This document shows positions 11,755 through 24,200 of a stretch of DNA of 64,000 nt, piece after piece. The position numbers and the translations under genes are program-made. The DNA is from Phallusia fumigata. Lineage: Eukaryota > Chordata > Ascidiacea > Phlebobranchia > Ascidiidae. Positions within the stretch are counted from its first letter, which is position 1. Each line of letters starts with the position of its first letter. The stretch lies in the NCBI GenBank assembly GCA_008931825.1, contig QXVZ01032406.1, forward strand, positions 1 through 64,000, written 5' to 3'. The notes under the pieces were generated by a model, which was not told the DNA's origin, made no database searches, and saw nothing but the letters and a program-made list of their open reading frames with translations.

Positions 11755-13183
11755 ACATAGATTTGCAACAAATTTGTGCTTTGTTCTATTTTGTTTATTA
11801 TTACGCAGTTTAGCGGAATAAGGGGTAAAAAAGTCCTATTTGTTTTTGTCTATCTGTGAGTAAGGAACTCCTGGTTGTATTTGACATGTCAGTTTATTTT
11901 TTTCAGCTCTGTAGTCGACGAAAACAATACATCAGTTCAAATAGCCTAGATTGCTTATAGTCTGCAACTCGCATATGAATTAGTGTGCAGTACATTTTTG
12001 CATATAAACCTGTGTTTAAGTATTTATTACCAATTCTCTACTTGATTTACAAAGTATTTCTTGCACTGTTGCCGCATTTCAGGGATAATATCGAAAAAAC
12101 TCTAATTTTCGGTTTTTATTTAACAATACTGACAAAATGTTTGCGTGTCATACGAATCAGGAGTTGTAATATTCCCTTCTATAGTTGATCAGTGTTACTT
12201 CAAGGACCACTCGAAGAACGAAAATAATGCCGTTGAAAACTGAAACAAAACAAAAACGTTTTACCACCAGGTGGTGCTAAAGAGGCGGTATCTTGAAAAT
12301 TTGTAAAATCGCGTTGGATCGAAATCGCGTTATGGACCCAGAGACTTTTTGGGCACAAATTAAAAATAATCCTGCACGATAAACAAAATAAATACATTTG
12401 AGCCGAATATTTGTACAAAGAACTGTTTTATCGGATTGTTTAACACTTGTAACATTAATATTTTTACAATGCAACTTATTGATTCAATGTGGTTCCAAAT
12501 TATTCCAATCAATAATTTATTTAATTTTTATGGCCAGTTAAGCATGCCTTGAATAATTGGGTGCTTAAATATGAGGCATAACACAATTAATTTTGCCGAC
12601 GTATTTATTTAAAAACCACCCAAAATCGATTGAGTTTTTGTGTGTGTGCTTCTTATTATTAATTTCAATGTGCCTTTGTCATCTTATGTTGGTTAATATG
12701 ATACTTATTGTATTCGTTAGCCGCTAATAAACTCGGGCAAATAACCCTGCTTGCCTACATTTAACTGTATGACCAAATAAGGAGAATTGGTGCTTATTTC
12801 AGCGAAATAGAGCGGAGGTCGGTATCTCTTCATCCTGTTCATGTCTACGTGCCCAGCCAACCTGTTTACAACTGTTCAGCATAAGCTTAACCAAGGTTTA
12901 TATCGGCAGAAACGTGGAATCCTGTAATCCCAGTTACCGCTTGTACACGAATTGTCACACCTGAAACGAGTTACCAGCTAGCTTTGTGCATTCACCCGTG
13001 ACAACACAGAGAATAGCAACCTAAACATGCCTATACAAATCTGGGTGACTGATCTAAAACGACTTTTGACACATTTCGCTGTGGTTGGCTGTATAAAGCT
13101 CGTCAGGAAACCCGTAAAACACGAGGGTTTGCAGGTGACAGTTGGGAAAATGCAAGATCCGTGTGAAAGTTTTCTTAAGTCAC
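11755..13183. other. Non-coding region, possible 3' exon of a minus-strand gene
   Basis: Mostly AT-rich and featureless. On the minus strand around 12700-12860 there is an open frame that would join in phase to the exon ending at 13184 (reading MKRYRPPLYFAEISTN and ending at a TAA). The acceptor is poor, so it is not annotated as coding. A copy of the dispersed 45-bp motif lies at 12960-13004. Confidence 0.35.
12960..13004 (+). repeat. Dispersed 45-bp motif, copy A
   Basis: Reads CCTGAAACGAGTTACCAG then CTAGCTTTGTGCATTC and GTGACAA. It aligns with copies at 16749-16795 and 23180-23225 and with degenerate copies in both units of the 342-bp duplication. Shared core: GCGGGTT, then GCTTTGTGCAGTCA, then TGTGACAA. 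Possibly the end of a short interspersed element. Confidence 0.65.
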
Positions 13184-13605
13184 CTATAAGAAGACAAGAA
13201 ATTCGGTCGGTCCGTCGCTTGTATCTCGATGTTTTGTAGACAAATCCCAGGATGGACATGATAAATGTGATAACGTGCAGAACCTTGACAAACATAAACA
13301 TGATACCACTTTACTCAGTGGAATAAGGTTTTGTGAAAGAATACCAACACAACTTTACACCAAATAACAAATATTTAGGAAAGAAGTTACCTAGAGCAAA
13401 TGACACTGTTACCCACCAGGGTGATGTACGTGAAACTTTGGGTAGTAAGCAAGGGCTGGCCGATGCTATACTGCACGATGTCGTTCGTGAGACCTCCAAG
13501 CAGCAAAATTCCGCTGAGGGCAGACAGCTGCGAAAGCAGTTCGTCTTTTCGACGCCATTTGACGATTTCCTTTGTGTTGATATTGCCAGATGAATATCTG
13601 GCCAT
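13184..13605 (-). CDS. Candidate membrane protein, first two exons (partial)
   Basis: On the minus strand an ATG at 13605 opens a frame MARYSSGNINTKEIVKWRRK followed by a moderately hydrophobic stretch (SALSGILLLGGL). It ends at TCTAG|GTAACT (exon 13391-13605, phase 2). A second exon, 13184-13308, joins in phase and encodes a strong transmembrane helix (GIMFMFVKVLHVITFIMSIL) followed by basic residues (KTSRYKRRTDR). It ends at ATAG|GTGACT. The acceptor of exon 2 is weak. Later exons were not placed with confidence. I recognise no family. Support comes from the membrane-protein layout, phase agreement and donor sites only. An overlapping plus-strand frame at 13333-13593 is regarded as its shadow. 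Confidence 0.35.
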
Positions 13606-15268
13606 TCCATACTTAAACGTTGCAAGAAGTTTGCTTCAAACTACGTCCATTTTAAGCCCGCCTTTCTGCGGACTGGCGACATTATTTGAAACAAAAAATA
13701 CCTGACATAAAAACTAAAACTTTCTATTCAATTTGCCCACCACTAATCTCATTGTGACGTAAAAGGTTAGACTGTTACGTCAGGAATGGACAATTATCCC
13801 TTTAAAGGTTGCAAATTACTTGCCAAACGTTCTGGAAGTTTGCTTCAACTAAATGTAAATCAGTTGATTTGCATGTTTCTAAACGAAACGGAACTCGCAC
13901 TTTATTCAACACACGTTGTATTGTTCATTTTTGTTTTGTAAGAATAAACGATGTACAGTAAACGTTAGTAAAAACACGCAATATTCGTCGGTCATAGAAA
14001 ATACAAATCAAATTTTTGTGCAAGGTCTCAAAATGTTTTTTTTCGGGAATGTCAAATTTTTATCCTTGTTAAAATTTATTGTAACTATTGAAACAGCAAT
14101 GCGAAGTTTGGGAAAATATGAAATCTATTTTACCAAAACGCGAAATCAGTGATACACAAGTCGAAATATTTGTAGGTGCACATTGGGGCATTATCAAATG
14201 TACCCAGGGGGTAAAAACACCCCCAAAATGGACAAAAAGTACCGAACCCCATAGCACAGTGGGTGCATATTATCTACCAGTCAATTAACTGTGAATCACA
14301 ACGTATGAGCACATTGCTATATATGGTCTGAGGTTAAAACAAATATTTGTATTTTGAATTAGATAGTTTTAGTAGAATTTGGGGCAAAAATCTATTACTT
14401 CATTTGGTGAAGAAATTCACGCGATTTTAGCGATGTTAGTAAAAACTAGTAAAAGGTAATGGAAAGCTTTTTACCTCACAAAAACAGCAAGTGAATTCCT
14501 AATGAAGAGTTAAACGCAAAAATGACAAGTGCAATAAAATAAACACAAGTTGAAACAGACAAAACTACACATACATGTGAAGAAATAAATGTAACCGATT
14601 CTGGTGGTCGGTTTGATCGAGGAAATGCATAAAAACCAAAAACCATTTGTTAATAGTTGCAATTATTTTCGTAAAAACGTAAAACATCAAATTTAAAACC
14701 TGTTTAGCTAGTTAACGTGATAATATCATGGTTGTTTTCTATTTTTGGGTACATAATAAATGAATACAGTGAATCGAACCGAGCACCCAAAACTAGTTGC
14801 ATTGTCGTCACATAAACACATAGTGACATCATAAATACATGGATTCGGAAAGGGGGAAATTCCCTTGAACAGAAAATAGTGTAGAATACTGGTTGCCATG
14901 GTTTCTTCATCGTTTTTACGCGGGAAACTATTTAGATTTGAATTTTAAACAAGCGCAAGGATAAATCTAAAACTTGTTTCTGTTACAACAACATCAACAG
15001 TTTCGCACTTTTAAGTAGTTTGCATTTACTTGCAACCAAATCGTGTTTTTCCATGTGGCATCATGGCCAGCCTCTTCAACTGAGCCAACATTATTCGTTC
15101 ACTACTGGAATAGATTAGCAAACAATCGGGCGCGTACCTTACCAGCTCATCACAGCTAATACACCTTGAGCGTCCTCCCTGGGTACCGTGTGTGTTCCGC
15201 CCCCTGTGCCCCCCCTATGACCCCCCAAGGTCAAGTTCATGGGCCGAACAGGTCAAGGGCATCCACAG
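13606..15268. other. Non-coding region 3' of the IP3 kinase gene
   Basis: Holds the 3' untranslated region of the minus-strand kinase gene. The first canonical minus-strand AATAAA I see after its stop is at 14075-14080, more than 1 kb away, so an unseen variant signal may be used. Nothing else supportable is visible. Confidence 0.4.
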
Positions 15269-18200
15269 CTACGTCTTCTCATCTACCACCGCGATCTCAG
15301 TAGCGCTGGAACGCGCGTCCTGACGTCGAAGCGCTTTCCGGTTTGATCGGGGGCTCCACGTGACGTCATCATTTACGTGGTTGATCGCGTCGCAGGGTGG
15401 CGTAGGGTGTTGTAGTTCGACGCTAGGTGGCGTAGTTTGTTGCAGTTCAACGAGGATTCCTTCAAACAGCGACACCAAGTTGTCCATCCCAAACAAGTAG
15501 CCATCCTCTCTGTGGTAGAAATCAAAAGTTCCGTCATTTTATATTTTCCTGGCTTCCGGGCACAGACACCCAGCGTTGCCATATATGGTCATGCCCCCTC
15601 CCCACCTGTTCCATCGGGAAGTTGTATTGATTCAGTGGGCCGGGCACAACGACCGGAGTTTTAAAGCAAACATATTTTTCGAGATACGGTCACCGTTGGT
15701 ATCATGTCAGTTAAAGCAAATATTACGAGGATACTATCGTATTCTCTTACATGAGTTCAACCATCAATTTATGATGTGTAGTATAATGTGTTTTAAACAA
15801 GCTGTAAAACTTGTTTCGATTATTTTGTTGATTACCTGGCACAACCCCGGTCCCTTTAAATGAGAACACCGCAATTTGCTGAAAGTAGCGCTAAAGCAAG
15901 TTCCAACATAAATAACACTTCATCATGTGTAGTACGCCCGATGCTTTGAGGCAATGTGTCTATTCAAGCGTTGCATCACGTGATGAGCTAACGGAAACGG
16001 TTATGACATCATAGACGGTTGTGCGTGTTGTGTGTTGGCAGGTCAATAGTTCTGAACTAATGTTGTGGCTTGCTGTAGCTGTCTTACAGCACAACGGTAC
16101 TAAACTTATTTGTATTTGTTCCTTTCATAACTTCAGCTGAGAACAATCTTTGCACGGGCATAACCAGTTAAGCATTGTGTGCTATTCGTAACAAAACGGT
16201 CACAGTTCGCTGAGCAAGGCTTGCTGCTAAACCCGCTTCAAGTGCAGCTTGTGAAAAGTTTGGGTGAAAAAGGAGCAATCTTGCATTATGGCTTTATAAT
16301 CATAGATCCCAGCTTTTCATAATAACATGCGAATTAACGACCTTAGGTTTATTTTAGGAGATATTTATAAATTTCATTGACGTCACAAATTACTACCGTC
16401 ATTGTAAACTCGAATAAATAGAAAAAAATATTTCGTGGTTGCTTTTAAAAAAAGAGTTTTTAACACAATGGCTAATGAATCATTGAAATAAAATGGTGTA
16501 ACTATAGTGTTGGTGGATCGATGAATAATGTGGCCAGGCATGTTGGACAAAATTTTTGTTTAGTCTCTGTGGTCTTTACAAACCGAATAGAATTTACAAA
16601 CAGCACTTAGCACTGATGACGAAGGAAGAAGCCATTGCTGATAAGGTCAACCATGGACTGCTGTCATAACAACGCAATATGTCAAACACATCAAGCCACA
16701 AATTACACACATGACATTTAGCACAGCTGTGTTTATATGCATTGCACGCCTGAAGCGGGTTACCCGTCCAGCATTGTGCAGTCAGCTGTGACAAATGTCA
16801 CCTTCACAGTCTGGTGGTTTCATATTTGTGTGAAGGTTCGGTTGATGCACTTGACCAGTTGTCTGTGTTATTGAAGTTTGCAAAACCTAATGAAACCTAA
16901 TGATGCGGCACACTACGACATTTCACACACATCAAGTTATGTCTGTCGTACTGATTTTAAATGTTAACATTGAAGCGCCCTACAAGCCATCGACATTTAA
17001 ACGAGGATCTCGCATTTTGAGGTTCTTGCTGTGGAATTTACTCCCAAAATATCAGCTGGGCTTGGCGCTAACAGCAAAGTCCAACCAACCTGTTGCCTTC
17101 CTTCCATTCTGTCCGGTGGTCAAGCTTATGACTAGTCGGCAATCTTGTTGTCTTCCCAAAGTCGATCATCCAAACATTCGCTTCACCAGAGCTGTCATGC
17201 ACGAACAACAATGAACTGCCGATGACCTGCAGAAGCATGTCAACCATGTGTTAAGTTGCTTCTATACAAGCCAGCTTTACAATTATGTTTCAATTCGGTT
17301 TCGCTAAATCTATCGAAAATGTATCAGATATATTGGAAGCTTTATTCCGGTTGGTTTGAGCCATCTTCACTAAACCCGATTTAAACCCGTACACTACTAA
17401 TCACGTGACAAGCGCAAACATTTAACTGAAAACCACCACCAACAACAACAACAACAACAACAACATGATATTGTTCAGCTAATGTACACAGGAACAAGCT
17501 GCTTGACTGTTATAAACGCCAAGTGTGTGAAATGAAACTTAAAGAATTGTAATAAGCTGGTTACAGCATTACGATAATATTCAGTGTATGAAGCAAATAA
17601 TCTTTGTGTAACCCACACCAGGTGATGTTCATTTTCTCAACCGGCAGCAGACGCATAAACCACTTAACGCCACTGGCTATATTTATATCCCTAATTTATT
17701 TATACCTTAGCCACAGTAGTCTTATAAATAACCGCACAACCAACGATAATGGACGCCATTATGAACAATGCCACATTCTTAACCTTTCTATTATCTACTG
17801 TGACGTCACAAAGGCGCTTTTGGTTTGTGGTGCATGTAGTTGCTAAGTTTATCAGAGTAATATTCCAAAAACGTCAGATCAATTTCATACAGCAGGCGTT
17901 TATAACATGCCGAAGCAAATAATTGGCAGCAAGCTTCTGATGGATTAGTTTCAATAATTAATAAATCCCATCGGCACACTGGAATTATAAAACACAGGAA
18001 TCTAATTGAAGAAGCGTGTAAGACCCCGGATGACATGTTGTACGTTTCGCTTAAGCAACGGGGAATTTGTAAAACTACATGACACAAATATTCGACAACA
18101 GAAAATTTAAAATTGGTATGACGATCCTTCTGTATAGATGAGGGGGGTGATGTTTGATTAGTTGTGAATTGCATTTATGACGTCAAAATGGACTCGATTT

Positions 18201-21200
18201 TGGCGATTATAAAGTTGGGGGTAAATACATAAACCATATCTACGCCGAATTAGGAAACTTCAACCGACTTTGTGGAGGGAACTATATGGAAAACACTTTT
18301 TAAGTCGAAGAAGCAAAAATTGCTTTAAAATTACGCGCATCAACATTTCAACAAGCGCTGAAATATGCTGAAGACAAAACGACTGGAAAAAATCATGTTA
18401 TGTAGTAAAACCAATATCACGCATGAATGACTTTTAATGCAAGTACGACTTGCATCCAACCAATCAGAAGCTTACACGTAATTGGGTATTTCACGCACTG
18501 TTACACACAATCCTTTATACTTTCCAGCAGGGAACAATCAACAAAGACAGCTTGCAGGATTATTTGATTTTTTTCAGGCCAACTTACCTCGTGGCTGTGA
18601 AAAAAGTCAGATTGTCCAAGTGCGTCACACATGCTCTTCAGCCTCGCGATGTATTTCCTCTGAAATTCACAAAGAAAAACATGTTAGTTTGCCACTCTAT
18701 GTTTGTTACAAGCGTGCTTCACAACAAATCTACTCGCTTTGTTTTTAAGTTTGGGAAGTTTTTTTGAAACTGCCAATAATTTTAAATATTGCCACGTTTG
18801 TTTCCATTACTAACTGATGCTGAGGTTATTGGCTCTGTTCTGGGTTTTTGACACAATCGGAATCTGTCAAAAGGACACTTAGACATTCCACATAAAATAA
18901 TTGATTAGTTTGATGTCAAAAGTTGTTACAGTTTGCTGAAGCTGGGACAAAGATGAATGACAAAAATAAATAAATATAACGCGACAAAATGAGAACCGCA
19001 ATTGGCGGAGCACACAGAATAAGCAGATTACGGCTGTCACCACTTCACCTATGAACAATACGACGGTGGTGCGAAATTCACAGGACAAGCTACACGAGTT
19101 ATATATAGATTGAGTTTGGCATCGACAAGTGATCTAAATATATCCTTGCAATCCTATCTGTCTAACACCTTCGGCAATGCTTGCCAGGCGGTTTGAGCAA
19201 ACACAACTATGTACAACGAGTTTTTGGCACAAAACATACCGATGCGTTTCATCACGCATTTAAAACAATATGTTTTAAGAAAATTCTCAATGAAATTTTG
19301 CTGCGTTTTAAGTTAATCCATGACAGCAAGTGTTGACAAGAGATCCTTGTTTTTTTAGCGAACCTAAGGTTACACGTTCAGCAAGTTATTGGATCAACTA
19401 ATATTCATTCAGTTAGTGGAGCGACATTAAATTTCAACAGCACCAAACAGCGTAATTTTCCAGCGCCATCATAACGGACAAAGTTTTTATGTGGGGGTAT
19501 TCAATAACGGAGGTATCGTGTAACGTAGCTTGACCATCTTATCCCCGTGGTAACGAGTTGTACATTAAAATCGATAGCATGGTTGGAGAGCAACAACGCA
19601 GTTAATATCGACATGTCGATTCAGTGATATGTGAGCCCGATGTGATGATGCAACCTTTACCTGACACCACGTTTTCAATGTTACGTCACAAAACCTGAAG
19701 CAGATTTTTAGTTTCCACCTTTTATGACAAGAACGGTGAGACAAAGTGCAGTTAACCATCAAACATTTGGTTATAAGTTTTTAAACATGGAATGCTATTG
19801 CGACAAGTGACGTCACACCTTGCGAGGTTTACACAAAGTTTAAAGCAGTCGCTTCCACGTGGGGAGCTTGCTGGGTTCGCAAGGTTACAATCCCCGTGAC
19901 AAATATAAACTTTGGCTTTTCTCCCGCCCCGAAGTATGATTTCCTTTATGAGCAACAAGTGAAGGGGCCATCAAAGTTGTGATAAACCACTTGATTGTTC
20001 GCTCACAATACTTCAATCGCCCCCCTCCTTATCATGAACTTTGTTTCGCCAATTTAGCTCAAAGTCAGAAAAGGCTCTTAGCGGCCAAATTAAAGAACAA
20101 GTGAATCACAGAAACATAGTTGGCTTTCTGCTATGTGATTAAGATTATTTTTCGAGTTTTTTATATTATTGTTGGGGCAAAACTGGTCAAACTGGGAATG
20201 TGAAATGATACAGAGGTCATTGGTTTGAAGTTATGGTTATACTCGTGTCAAAAGCTTTTAGATTTTGTTGTTCAGAATGATCTGTTAATAGAAAAAGTTC
20301 AAGAACCAGTAATATGAAGTTGCAACACGACAGTTTCCGGGTGAAGGTTCTGTGTTATACAACACAGAGCTGTTTTCATCAACCGTTTAAGCCGGGTTGC
20401 CTGGGCGCTTACATTCATCTTAACCTAAATATAAACCCCGCATTTCTCAGTAATTCGGAGCAAGTAAACAAGCCACACCCCACTGCACACATTGTGACGT
20501 CACAATCAACCACAGTGTCCTCATAAACGTCCGTTCACTCAAACCGCCATTCCTGATTTACAATTGGCTGGGGAAAATTCCCTTTGTGACTATGACGTAA
20601 CTGAGGCTTGACAAATGCAATATGAGCTGGGTTTGTTGTTCCAATCGAATGCTGAAACAAAACCTTGATAAAAACGACCAACAAAATGTTGCGCATTCAA
20701 ATTGTTTAGGTTTTTATGACGTCACAATCTGTTACGTCAAACCCTCTTTAAACTGTGCAACAGACAAGTGTCATTCTCGAATCGCCACACAATGAGGTTG
20801 ACGTCATCAACACGTCACCTACCAACACTACTACGTCATCAGCACGTCACCTACCAACACGGAAACGTTGTCGTCGATGAAATATTTAAAGGCAGCGCTA
20901 ACTTGGCTTCGGGTTTTCGTGAGTTTGTAATCCTTGCTTGGGTCCTTGTCACTTTTCTGAGAACACAAAAATAGAAAAATTGACGTTGTCATTTTACAAG
21001 GAACAGTGACGCTTACATGCGGCCTGAAACGAGTAATGTTGTGTAAGGCATATGGATCTCCACCTGGTTATTTAAAGGGACTTTGCCGTTGATTTACAAC
21101 AAACCAACCAAGCAAGTTTCTAATGCGGCGTTTCGAAATTTCCGAATGTTTGAAAATAGAAACAATTCTCCTACGACGTATATTGAAGTTGGACAAGTCG

Positions 21201-24200
21201 AAAGCTTGTAATATGTTTACCGGGCAAGATTTTTACAATCTGTTGCAGCCAGGCATAAACTTATGATATCTCTTTTGGTAAACGTATTGCCAACCTTATT
21301 CGGAGCCCGGCATCTCCAGACAAGTTTCAGCACTGTCTAAGAGGGGAGTCACTACTACACAGAAGGATAATCACCGCGTGTGACGTCATACTGGCGGTGA
21401 GTGACGTCACATGGTATCGGCTTCCGACGGCACGATGTTAGTGGGTGAACGTTGTGGGTAAAGTGGGTTAAATATTCAACACAAAACTTTATCTTCAAGA
21501 TTCGTTAACTAAAAATTCTGTGGACGAACCCTGAACTTCATTGTGCCTAAAGTCCACACTGCTATGAACAGGTGGAAGTGTTTAAAGTGTGATGACAACA
21601 TAGCTAAACGTTACCCAATAAGTACTGCCTGACATTAACTGTTGATGCCAGGCTACGTCGGTGGGTCGAAGTTCGTTCCAACTTCCAAGTGCAAATTTGA
21701 CGTCAGTAATATGACGTTACGACACAAGCAAATTGTCCCTAGCAAGTTAACAAGTGTGCCTGTCGTGAGCACTGGCAAGTTATTTGGGAGTTGTTCAAAT
21801 TTGGTGAAAACTTGCTTAAATAGTTTTGTGTCCATCGCATTTTAGCTGAAATAATTTCGCCGCAAACTGGTGTAGTAGATTTTTTTAAAAACTCACAATA
21901 AACAATCTGGTTCACTGCTATTTTTTGCGTAATAATAAAAGTGGAATGGGTTTATTTATAGTTGGTTAGTGGTTAATGGGTCGCTTGTAAAATTCGTGAG
22001 CTTTTGTGATTCAACAAGCACCACTATTCTCTATGACAAACAAAAACCACTGTGACGTGAAAATTACGGTAAAAAATGACAAAGGGAACCCACGTCATTT
22101 GTTTGACAAACAATGGGTGAACAATGGTTGGAGGAGGGGGGGATAGTCATTTTGGAAAGTTAAAAGTTTTTTAGTTGTGAGTTTTTCGACTGGCTGCAAT
22201 CACATTCAATATTTGTTGACAAAAAAATTAAAAACAAAAAATGGTTTCAGATTGGCTTCGTAATAGCAGTTGGTATCGACGCGATATTGGAATGTTAATA
22301 AACTAACAATTGAAAGAAATTAGATTATACCCGCCCTGGTTTGAATAGCAAGGAGGTTTTGTGGGCGAACAGGAGAGCCTTTGTCTAACTGCCCACTTAA
22401 CAATGAATACTTATAGCTAATGCTCATGAAGACGTTTTGTGGGTTATCACATGTTTCAACGATTGCAAATGTGAACTTAACTTTGACACAAGCTCTCTAT
22501 GCTGTCGGCGGCTAAGAGGGTAAATGACTTTGGACCGCCGATAAACGACCTTGATATTAAAAGTTATACATAACCGTTTCACTAAACATTCCAATCACTG
22601 CAGCTTATGAGGCAAGAGACAGTTCAACACACACAAGTGTTTTGGTTCTGCATAGACACAAGTAATAGAATACAGATTATTATTCCACCAGGAAACCAGT
22701 GGCAACGTGCTGGTCAACCATTTGGCCGTTGTCTCCAAACTTAAAATTACCTTGATTCCTTCGATTCTGAACCCGAGGTTTGAAGTTGAACTGATTTGTT
22801 CCCTCCACTGCATGTACCGGGGCTTCGTCACGGCTCCCTGCATCCGTTCCGCTTCGGTGGGCTCGTCAGGAGACACTTCCACCATCTTCGAATACATGTC
22901 CTGCAAAATCGTGTGGTTTAAAAGATGAACTTGCTCGAAATAAGTTAAAAAGTTAAAACTGAATAAATTGGGTCCAAGACAAGTTCAACTACGTGAGGTT
23001 ACAGTGGAATTCCAATCAGGGCTTGTTACTTAGGTGGGTTGGGGGGGAATGGGGGCGTTTACGTCTTCGCAACCAACGTACCTGTCGCAATCTTGGCTTC
23101 ACCTTCGCTTTCACGAGTTCGTCCTCCAAGTAAGTTCTGTGGGAACATAAGCGTGTAAATAACAGGAATAAATCGACAACCTGCAAGCGGGTTCCCCAAC
23201 GAGCTTTGTGCAGTCAAGTGTCGCTAAGATTTCGAATGTCAACACAGAAGTGTGCAAGTTAATTTTGCCTGACAGCAGTCGCAGCTCCAAACCTGATTTT
23301 GGCGTCAAACAACAAATGACAGCACAATCAAGTTCATCAGATAAAGAATTTTTGCCTCATAAGTAGCAAAAAGTAATTCTACGACGTTGGGATTGAGATG
23401 AATATCTTCGTTACAAAGTGACGTCACAGTGCGACAACAAACGTGTTTGTTTCTGACAACAAATATCTGTCACGTGGACATGTTTCCGCCTTGTCCGGTT
23501 CAAAGGGGGGGTAATACCGGATTTTATAGAAAGTTATTACAAGACAATATGCGAAAACTCGTAAACCTCAGCGGTGCGACATACAGGCGCCCAGTCTGTA
23601 CAAATGTTGTGTTTTAAAAGATAAGAAGCGACGGATTTCTGGCCGACACAAAGCAAGGTTTTTATCTGACACGTGCGAACAGCCAGGGATGAGACGAACT
23701 CTGGCTTTTATGTGTTTAGTTCAACTGTGTTTGACAGCACAGAGTCGGTTGAGTGTGGATAGTTTGTACAAGAACGGATGTTAGTGGGCTGGCAATCACA
23801 ACAGCCAACATGAATGTGGACACAAATACTGAGGCCACACAATATATGATGACAGACACAGCATTGTACAACTCATTTTCTTGCTGTTGTTGTCCTTAAC
23901 TAATGGTTGTAAATATTGACTACAGAAAAGCAAACGTTTCACATCACACTGACAAGCTCATGGAATTGTTTTTTCAACATTAATTGATGACGGGTCAATG
24001 TGGTGCTTAAACAGATAGCCAAAGGCTTTTGACAGTTGGCCAGAAGCATTTTTTTAGCTGGAGATTATACTTCCCTCAAAAATAATTACAATGCTTTAAA
24101 CATAACGCTCAGTTTATATATATTCTCACCTTATTCCCATCTTACAATCCATTAGCGAAGGACAGTCGAACGGGAGAAGCAGATCTTGCATCCGTGTGTA

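Larger units (their letters stand above)
15361..23426. promoter_or_regulatory. Cluster of exact TGACGTCA (CRE/ATF-type) palindromes
   Basis: Exact TGACGTCA occurs at 15361, 16378, 17801, 18178, 19808, 20495, 20717, 20799, 21381, 21402, 21698 and 23419 (start positions). Most of these lie in introns of the IP3 kinase. More occur upstream at 8427, 8480 and 11490. Flanks often extend the palindrome to GTGACGTCAC. This is the consensus for CREB/ATF-type bZIP factors. A regulatory role is inference, and a repeat-derived or genome-wide word bias is the alternative. Confidence 0.5.

Noticed and set aside
13333-13593. 86-codon plus-strand frame
   Set aside because: Overlaps the better-supported minus-strand exon with donor site; treated as its antisense shadow.
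22595-22750. Extension of the kinase exon beyond 22751 on the minus strand
   Set aside because: EGIK is followed by a good donor (GTAATT), and the next conserved segment is found in the exon at 20855-20956.
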